DNA of 37,373 nucleotides. Source: Variovorax beijingensis (GTDB lineage: Bacteria > Pseudomonadota > Gammaproteobacteria > Burkholderiales > Burkholderiaceae_C). Positions 32,740 to 37,373 of the stretch are shown one piece after another. The stretch's first letter is position 1; every line of letters begins with the position of its first letter. Made by a program: the position numbers and the translations under genes. The stretch spans positions 1 through 37,373 of the forward strand of contig NZ_RXFQ01000029.1 in NCBI RefSeq assembly GCF_003951285.1, read 5' to 3'. Under the pieces are notes generated by a model. It did no database searches. It saw only the letters and a program-made list of their open reading frames with translations, and was not told the DNA's origin.

Positions 32740-33143
32740 GGCCGCGATCAGCGCCTTCACGTCAGTGGTCTGGCTCAGCGCGACGGCCTGCGCCTGCCGG
32801 ATCTGTACCAGCGGCACGAAGGAGCCGGGCTCGTGGATGTAGTGCACGCTGTCGCCGCGCCAGGCCTGCAGCTCCTGCCGGCCCTCGGTGCTTTGCGTGC
32901 TCTCGAAGGCCAGCGTGTCGCCGTCCCAGCCGAACAAGGTCGTCGCGTGTGAGCTTCGCTTGGCGATGCGCCGGCCCAGCGCGTCGTAGCTGAAGCTTGT
33001 GGTCTCACCGAAGGTCTCGGCGCTGCGCATGCGGTTGAAGCCGTCCCAGGTGAATACGGTTTTCTCGCCGTTCCAGGTCCGCTCGACCAGGTTGCCCCGC
33101 TCGTCCCAGGTGTAGGGGTGCCAACGCCAGCGTAGTCCTTGAG
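32740..33143 (-). pseudogene. Displaced rhs core fragment A
   Basis: About 400 nt closely resemble the core of the rhs gene at 35840-37373: starting at LKDYAG, through WDERGNL, FTWDGFNRMRSAETFGETTS and QSTEGRQELQAWRGDSVHYI to VKALIAAN. It begins 1 bp after the stop of immunity gene 2 and ends where the toxin tail starts. A small insertion and a 1-nt deletion near 33115-33125 break the frame in its first part, so it cannot be read through. No ribosome site is seen. Confidence 0.8.
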
Positions 33144-33536
33144 TTATTGCCGGACATCGATGCCGTGCGGCCCGATGGCATCGACCAATTCCACATCCGA
33201 GCCGAAGTCTCTTTGTAGTGGCTCATGCCCCACCAACTTCGCGTAGAGCGCGCGCAAGTAGCCCGGCTTGTCTTCGACTTCATCAAGTGGCACTGCTTGC
33301 GGCACAATGTACCCCCAAAACTTGTCGATCTGACCCGAAGATGGGATGAACTCGATGGCCTCCAGAACCCGTTGCTTGCTCAAAGGGCCGAAGCGATCGA
33401 AATCGACCTTCATCGCGTCAAACAACTTGGTGCGGCAATCAGCATCATTAATGTAGAAATCGGCCAGGTCGTCGTCGCTCATGGACCCCAAGTAGTAGTC
33501 CAGTTCGCGGATGTAGTCAGTGAAGATTTGCTTCAC
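33144..33536 (-). CDS. Orphan immunity protein 2 of the Rhs array
   Basis: 130 residues from GTG 33534-33536: MKQIFTDYIRELDYYLGSMS, DDDLADFYINDADCRTKLFD, DRFGPLSKQRVLEAIEFI, FWGYIVPQAVPLDEVEDKPG and ELVDAIGPHGIDVRQ. It is very similar to immunity 1 (same motifs and same length) and more distantly to immunity 3. No toxin is left in front of it; only a short degenerate rhs piece and the reading GSRDGLDL-stop overlap the GTG. Retained as an intact frame despite loss of its toxin, it may still protect against related toxins of neighbours. Confidence 0.77.
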   Translation of the reverse strand: MKQIFTDYIRELDYYLGSMSDDDLADFYINDADCRTKLFDAMKVDFDRFGPLSKQRVLEAIEFIPSSGQIDKFWGYIVPQAVPLDEVEDKPGYLRALYAKLVGHEPLQRDFGSDVELVDAIGPHGIDVRQ

Positions 33537-33554
33537 AGATCAAGACCATCTCTT

Positions 33555-33633
33555 GAGCCTTACGGCTTGCACTTGGCGGATCTGCGGGAACGCCGTGAAA
33601 AAGTCGAAGCTCTTGGGCCTATTGCACGCTGTC
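33555..33633 (-). pseudogene. Degenerate rhs fragment D
   Basis: About 80 nt downstream of the Imm50-like gene align with the rhs segment encoding DSVH...SFVPLVQIRQAQAVAL. The alignable stretches are GACAGCGTGCA, then after changes CAGATCCGCCAAGTGCAAGC. The translation PQIRQVQAVRL is still recognisable, but stops and substitutions interrupt it. It is the shortest and oldest-looking of the rhs copies. Confidence 0.55.
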
Positions 33634-33644
33634 AGATTGAATCG

Positions 33645-34040
33645 CTATGGAGTTCCGATGCTTCCTGGGACAAGGCTGTCAACTGAAATCCAATCGCAAT
33701 CAAAGGAGAATGAAAAATCATTTTTACAAGATATAAGCACCGATGCCGAGTCACTTGAGTTTTCAATGTTGAATTTATCTACAATATTGGTGTGCCCCCA
33801 GCCAGTTTGAGTAATTTTCTTGGCCCCAATAAAAGATATTCCCAAATAAATCACGTCAAAGCTTCGAGGCCATCTGGCAGGAGCATTTTTTGGCTTATTG
33901 CCGGTCATGATTTTTATAGAAACTCTAGGCTCATCGCGCTTAAGTAAGATTTCTACTATTTCGGATCCATTTAAAGATGGAAATTCGCCATACACTGAAA
34001 ATAGTGTTTGAGGATTTAGAATCCTATGAGAGATATTCAT
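33645..34040 (-). CDS. Imm50-like immunity protein
   Basis: 131 residues: LFSVYGEFPSLNGSEIVEIL, LKRDEPRVSIKIMTGNKP, PARWPRSFDVIYLGISFIGA and a final FSFSFDCDWISVDSLVPGSI. Opening strand-turn FPSL-G-EI, a W-x3-FDVIYL-ISF-G core and a terminal F-CDWISVDS are the pattern I know for Immunity protein 50. It is AT-rich compared with the surrounding rhs sequence, a sign of separate origin. Its ATG overlaps the stop of the toxin-bearing rhs fragment C (ATGA at 34037-34040), so it is the cognate antidote of that nuclease-like domain. Confidence 0.75.
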   Translation of the reverse strand: MNISHRILNPQTLFSVYGEFPSLNGSEIVEILLKRDEPRVSIKIMTGNKPKNAPARWPRSFDVIYLGISFIGAKKITQTGWGHTNIVDKFNIENSSDSASVLISCKNDFSFSFDCDWISVDSLVPGSIGTP

Positions 34041-34852
34041 TTTTTATTCCGGCAATTGAAATAGTAATGATCGTCCATTCCCTCAACTTTTCCAGTCCGG
34101 GTATTTTCTTCTGGGCGAACATTATGGTGGGATGGTTGGTCTCCAACTCCACCTTCGCCGTAATAGTGGCCGGCAGAGTGGTCTTGAACGACTACGTTCT
34201 TTCCATTGACCTGATAAGTCAACTCCCGAGTCATGATCGGCTTCTTGTCCTTCCCCAGAATCCAACCGCCTGTTGAATCGGTCAGTGGAATCATTTTTTG
34301 ACTTATGGGTTGCTGAGACATTGAAATTCCAAGCTGTCTGCGGATTTCTCTCAGACTAGCACGCCTGGTGGGATGGCACGTCAACCCAAATGGATCGACC
34401 CACTGCACAGGATTTGGCACAAACAGATGAAGGTTCGTGCCTCCCGCGAGCCCAATCGGATCCCCCGAGACAAACCTTCCACTCACCGGGTCGTAGTACC
34501 GGTACCGGTTGTAGTGCAGCCCCGTCTCGTCGTCAAAGTACTGCCCCTGGAACCGGATCGGATTCCTGAACCCCGCCTTTCGACCTGCCTCGCTGATCGC
34601 CTGCCTGGCTTCACCCCAGGCCTTGTACTGCGCAGACCATGCGATGCAGCCTTCGTGGTCCGTCAGCTCCTGCGGCGTGCCCAGGTGGTCGCATTGGTAG
34701 AACGCAATCTCTTCCTTCGCGAAAGCGGTTGGTGTCCTGAGCTGCTGCCCGTTCCATAACGGATCCTGCTCGATGTCGTAGCGTCCGCCGTTGGCCACGA
34801 TCAGCGCCTTCACGCCGGTGGTCTGGCTCAGCGCGACGGCCTGCGCCTGCCT
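34037..34852 (-). pseudogene. Displaced rhs fragment C with Tox-SHH-like C-terminal toxin
   Basis: From about 34852 the frame matches the rhs core (RQAQAVALSQTTGVKALI, CDHLGTPQELTDHEGCIAWS, RFQGQYFDDETGLHYNRYRY, SGRFVSGDPIGLAGGTN, NPVQWVDPFGL), ending in the DPxGL-type cleavage region. After 34378 it diverges into a 113-residue toxin domain with MTRELTYQVNGKNVVVQDHS, AGHYYGEGGVGDQPSHHNVR and TRTGKVEGMDDHYYF. The SHH triplet and His/Glu spacing suit the HNH/Endo VII toxin group with an SHH signature. The core's N-terminal cage is absent and the frame only continues to a weak TTG at 34954, so secretion as a full Rhs is impossible without recombination into the complete gene. Confidence 0.78.
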
Positions 34853-34950
34853 GAGGCATGGCATTGGTGAGGCAGGGTAGCCCAATAGAGATCTCTTTCG
34901 CTCTAAATGGCCTGTTTTAGGCGCAAAAGAATTCTGGAAATCAATTCGTC

Positions 34951-35238
34951 TCAATGCGCATTTAATTTCTTCTTCAAAATAAATGCATCACCTGAGAAAT
35001 TGAAGATTTCCTCGTCCTCTTTTCCCTCTTGATTCATTATTTCCGCGGCAACAAGATAGCTCTCTTTCTCGTTTTTGCTTGATTGAATTATCAAATCAAG
35101 TTCCTGCGGATAGAAGCTCGCGTAGCCATACAAGACCTTTCCGTTGTCATTCACTCCAGAATTCGCTCTGGTCACGTCGCCTGCATTTAGGAGATGTGTC
35201 TCTATTTCCTTGAGATATTTTTCCAAAAAATACTTCAT
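34951..35238 (-). CDS. Small AT-rich probable immunity protein
   Basis: 95 residues from MKYFLEKYLKEIETHLLNAG. It continues through VLYGYASFYPQELDLIIQSS, YLVAAEIMNQEGKEDEEIF and ends FILKKKLNAH. It is acidic, without signal or membrane segments, and AT-rich, unlike the GC-rich chromosome. I recognise no family. It lies between rhs fragments B and C at the position where the other cassettes keep an immunity gene, and a possible toxin C-terminal tail ends 6 bp before its ATG, so immunity function is the best inference. Confidence 0.6.
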   Translation of the reverse strand: MKYFLEKYLKEIETHLLNAGDVTRANSGVNDNGKVLYGYASFYPQELDLIIQSSKNEKESYLVAAEIMNQEGKEDEEIFNFSGDAFILKKKLNAH

Positions 35239-35244
35239 ATGCGA

Positions 35245-35443
35245 TTACTTTTTGCCTTTTGATCGAATGCCCCCGAGTAGACCTTCTGTATATGAGCTGG
35301 GCCTGGAGGATCTGCACCAGCGGCACGAAGGAGCCGGGCTCGTGGGTGTAGTGCACGCTGTCGCCGCGCCAGGCCTGCAGCTCCTGCTGGCCCTCGGTGC
35401 TTTGCGTGCTCTCGAAGGCCAGCGTGTCGCCGTCCCAGCCGAA
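35245..35443 (-). pseudogene. Displaced rhs fragment B with possible toxin tail
   Basis: Positions 35301-35443 match the rhs core (WDGDTLAFESTQSTEGQQEL, QAWRGDSVHYTHEPGSFVPL, VQILQAQ). The match starts about 10 bp after the immunity 3 stop. It breaks off at QAQ; the following 55 nt, in another frame, read YTEGLLGGIRSKGKK and stop at 35245, just before the next small gene. That could be the last residues of a deleted toxin. Confidence 0.65.
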
Positions 35444-35453
35444 GAGAGGGAGA

Positions 35454-35843
35454 CTATTTCGAATAATCCAGACCGCACGGCCCGATTTCGTCAATCAAAA
35501 TAAAATCGTCCACATTTATCGGAGATGGAGGGGCATTCGTTAATGCAAAGAGGATTCCCTCCAAATAACTTCGTCTATCTGTTACGCGATTAAGTGGAAG
35601 ATCGTGGGGGATGGCGCTTCTCCATAGATAATTGTCGGAAAAATTCGCCAAAATGTAATTTAATCCATTAATAATATTCTCTTTTGAAATTGGGCCAAAC
35701 GTCAAAAAACTGCACCTCATTTCCTTAAAGAGAACTTTCTGATTGGTTGTGGAATTAATGTCAAATTCCTCTAGCTCTTCATCGCTTTTGCCCATTAAAA
35801 AGTCATAGAGGCCGCGCAGATAATTTAGATTTAACGAATTCAT
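35454..35843 (-). CDS. Immunity protein 3, cognate of the intact Rhs toxin end
   Basis: 129 residues: MNSLNLNYLRGLYDFLMGKS, DEELEEFDINSTTNQKVLFK, FLTFGPISKENIINGLNYIL, LWRSAIPHDLPLNRVTDRRS and DDFILIDEIGPCGLDYSK. It shares the DEEL-FDIN, FGPISK, IP-LPL-V-D and IGP-GLD positions with immunity 1 and 2, but is more AT-rich and more divergent. Its ATG overlaps the rhs stop (ATGA, 35840-35843), the standard toxin-immunity coupling in this array. It should bind and block the RNase-like toxin encoded just upstream. Confidence 0.8.
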   Translation of the reverse strand: MNSLNLNYLRGLYDFLMGKSDEELEEFDINSTTNQKVLFKEMRCSFLTFGPISKENIINGLNYILANFSDNYLWRSAIPHDLPLNRVTDRRSYLEGILFALTNAPPSPINVDDFILIDEIGPCGLDYSK

Positions 35844-37373
35844 AATTGAGGATAGGCTGTGTAAATTTCGCCAGAACTATTTCTTCGAACCGTGACGCGC
35901 GACGTGGTGACAGGACATCCTCCACCACTACGATACCCTTCGCCAATTGTTCGTCCCATATCGAACGTGACGCTGTTTTGACCAGAGCTACTCATTGCAA
36001 CCTTACCTCTTTGAATAGCATCCAGTTGGTCTACATTGCTGAGGAATCTCGTTGAATCAGGGCCATGGCTTTTCGGTACTTTGCATGGATTATCTGGTGG
36101 CACCCCAGTCGTTGCACGCCTTTCTTGATCTGGCATGGTTGTATGGGCTCCATGTCGGGAGTAAGCGTGCCCCCCTGTTGCTGCATCATTGTCGGCAAGA
36201 ATTTTTCCTGCTCTACGATTGGCTCGATTTCCTTGCAATCCCAGTGGATCAATAAATTCCACAGGATTGGGTGCGTAAGAAAGTACATTTATCCCTCCCT
36301 TCAGCCCAATAGGATCCTTCGATACAAACCTTCCACTCACCGGGTCGTAGTACCGGTACCGGTTGTAGTGCAGCCCCGTCTCGTCGTCAAAGTACTGCCC
36401 CTGGAACCGGATTGGATTCCTGAACCCCGCCTTCCGGCCCGCCTCACTGATCGCCTGCCTGGCTTCACCCCAGGCCTTGTACTGCGCAGACCAGGCGATG
36501 CGGCCCTCATGGTCCGTCAGCTCCTGCGGCGTGCCCAGGTGGTCGCACTGGTAGAACGCGATCTCTTCCTTCGCGAAGGCCTGCGGCGTCTTGAGCTGCT
36601 GCCCGTTCCATAACGGATCCTGCTCGATGTCGTAGCGCCCGCCGTTGGCCGCGATCAGCGCCTTCACGTCGGTGGTCTGGCTCAGCGCGACGGCCTGCGC
36701 CTGCCGGATCTGCACCAGCGGCACGAAGGAGCCGGGCTCGTGGATGTAGTGCACGCTGTCGCCGCGCCAGGCCTGCAGCTCCTGCTGGCCCTCGGTGCTT
36801 TGCGTGCTCTCGAAGGCCAGCGTGTCGCCGTCCCAGCTGAACAAGGTCGTCGCGTGTGAGCTTTGCTTGGCGATGCGCCGGCCCAGGGCGTCGTAGCTGA
36901 AGCTTGTGGTCTCACCGAAGGTCTCGGCGCTGCGCATGCGGTTGAAGCCGTCCCAGGTGAAGGTGGTGATTTCTCCGTTGCGGCTGCGCTCGATCAGGTT
37001 GCCCCGCTCGTCCCACTTGTAGTGGGTGCCGGCATAGTCCTTGAGCAGGTTGTCCATCAGCCGGCCGGCCATGCTGCGGCCATCACCGCCCAGGCGCACC
37101 GCGACGCGGGTGGTGACGCGGCCGGCGGCTTGCGCGTTGGCACCGGTGTCGTCGGAAGGGTTGCCGATGTTGCCCGCCGGATCGAACGCGAAGGTCTCGC
37201 GGCCCAGGCGGCTGTGGGCTTCCAGCAGGCGCCCCACGGGGTCGTAGCGGTAGCTCAGGTTGCCGCGGCGGCTGTCGCCGATGGCCACAAGCTGCCCAGC
37301 CTTGTCGTAGGCATAGCTGCGGCGGATGCCCACGGCCTCGATCGCGCCCGGCCTGGTCTGCGAGATCTGCTGT
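35840..37373 (-). CDS. Rhs-family polymorphic toxin, 3' part (5' end outside window)
   Basis: The frame is open to the right edge. It shows YD/RHS repeats (YRYDPVGRLLEAHSRLGRET, HYKWDERGNLIERSRNGEIT, FTWDGFNRMRSAETFGETTS), the conserved core end (GQYFDDETGLHYNRYRYYDP, SGRFVSKDPIGLKGG) and NPVEFIDPLGL, the usual autocleavage boundary. From about 36235 a 131-residue toxin follows: GHAYSRHGAHTTMPDQERR, DSTRFLSNVDQLDAIQRGK, FDMGRTIGEGY and VTVRRNSSGEIYTAYPQL. The H-x3-RHG start and TAYP ending resemble the RNase A-like CdiA/Rhs toxins; that is inference. Rhs proteins encapsulate the toxin in a beta-cage and are delivered mainly by type VI secretion. The immunity gene overlaps the stop. Confidence 0.88.
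   Translation of the reverse strand, partial: QQISQTRPGAIEAVGIRRSYAYDKAGQLVAIGDSRRGNLSYRYDPVGRLLEAHSRLGRETFAFDPAGNIGNPSDDTGANAQAAGRVTTRVAVRLGGDGRSMAGRLMDNLLKDYAGTHYKWDERGNLIERSRNGEITTFTWDGFNRMRSAETFGETTSFSYDALGRRIAKQSSHATTLFSWDGDTLAFESTQSTEGQQELQAWRGDSVHYIHEPGSFVPLVQIRQAQAVALSQTTDVKALIAANGGRYDIEQDPLWNGQQLKTPQAFAKEEIAFYQCDHLGTPQELTDHEGRIAWSAQYKAWGEARQAISEAGRKAGFRNPIRFQGQYFDDETGLHYNRYRYYDPVSGRFVSKDPIGLKGGINVLSYAPNPVEFIDPLGLQGNRANRRAGKILADNDAATGGHAYSRHGAHTTMPDQERRATTGVPPDNPCKVPKSHGPDSTRFLSNVDQLDAIQRGKVAMSSSGQNSVTFDMGRTIGEGYRSGGGCPVTTSRVTVRRNSSGEIYTAYPQL

Noticed and set aside
34868..35300. Insertion of a mobile element splitting one rhs copy into fragments B and C, with a target duplication at QAQ
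   Set aside because: No transposase or terminal repeats are present, the two fragments lie beside different immunity genes, and the other fragments break at similar places, so cassette displacement explains it better.

Overview
The window is GC-rich DNA (apart from a few AT-rich islands) from what looks like a betaproteobacterium of the order Burkholderiales, most likely Comamonadaceae and Variovorax-like. That placement is inferred from codon use, from gene content (vanillate-type Rieske demethylase, AcoR/AldB pair, copper oxidase cluster, polyol/sugar ABC operon, Rhs polymorphic toxins) and from protein style. No database search was possible.

Layout. 1-2.6 kb is a worn accessory strip: the tail of an unknown gene, the facing 3' halves of an HxlR regulator and an F420-reductase-like gene joined by a deletion, a GAF protein, a small conserved protein, and a RelB/ParE module whose toxin is frameshifted. 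2.8-6.6 kb holds a secreted PPC-domain protein and a TPR/OGT-like glycosyltransferase. 6.8-8.4 kb holds an alpha/beta hydrolase coupled to a small ADP-ribosylation/crystallin-J1-like protein. 8.6-9.4 kb encodes a TauE/SafE exporter.

9.4-18.5 kb is a compact catabolic regulon. Eight minus-strand genes (binding protein, SDR, two permeases, zinc MDR dehydrogenase, MalK-type ATPase, PfkB kinase, LacD/YihT-like aldolase) face a LacI repressor gene. Between them lie a near-consensus sigma-70 promoter and three similar 14-bp operators. The expected flow is import, oxidation, phosphorylation of a ketose, and retro-aldol cleavage; the substrate is unknown.

18.5-21.9 kb is a vanillate-type O-demethylase locus (MarR regulator, vanB, vanA) with a broken aromatic-acid MFS transporter and a 15-bp inverted repeat upstream. 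22.0-23.5 kb is a membrane diguanylate cyclase. 23.7-27.4 kb is a divergent AcoR-type sigma-54 activator / AldB aldehyde dehydrogenase pair, with a -24/-12 promoter and nested inverted repeats between them.

27.5-32.2 kb is a periplasmic copper-handling operon: two small secreted proteins, a TolC-type lipoprotein, a Tat-exported two-domain multicopper oxidase, a cupredoxin and a CusF-like chaperone.

32.3-37.4 kb is the 3' end of an rhs gene followed by an array of displaced toxin/immunity cassettes. It contains an rhs core with an RNase-like C-terminal toxin and its immunity gene, then four further immunity genes separated by partial copies of the rhs core. One of these copies carries a second toxin domain (Tox-SHH-like), and two end in short toxin-tail remnants. 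This array and the uncharacterised ketose-1-phosphate-type operon are the most interesting parts of the window.
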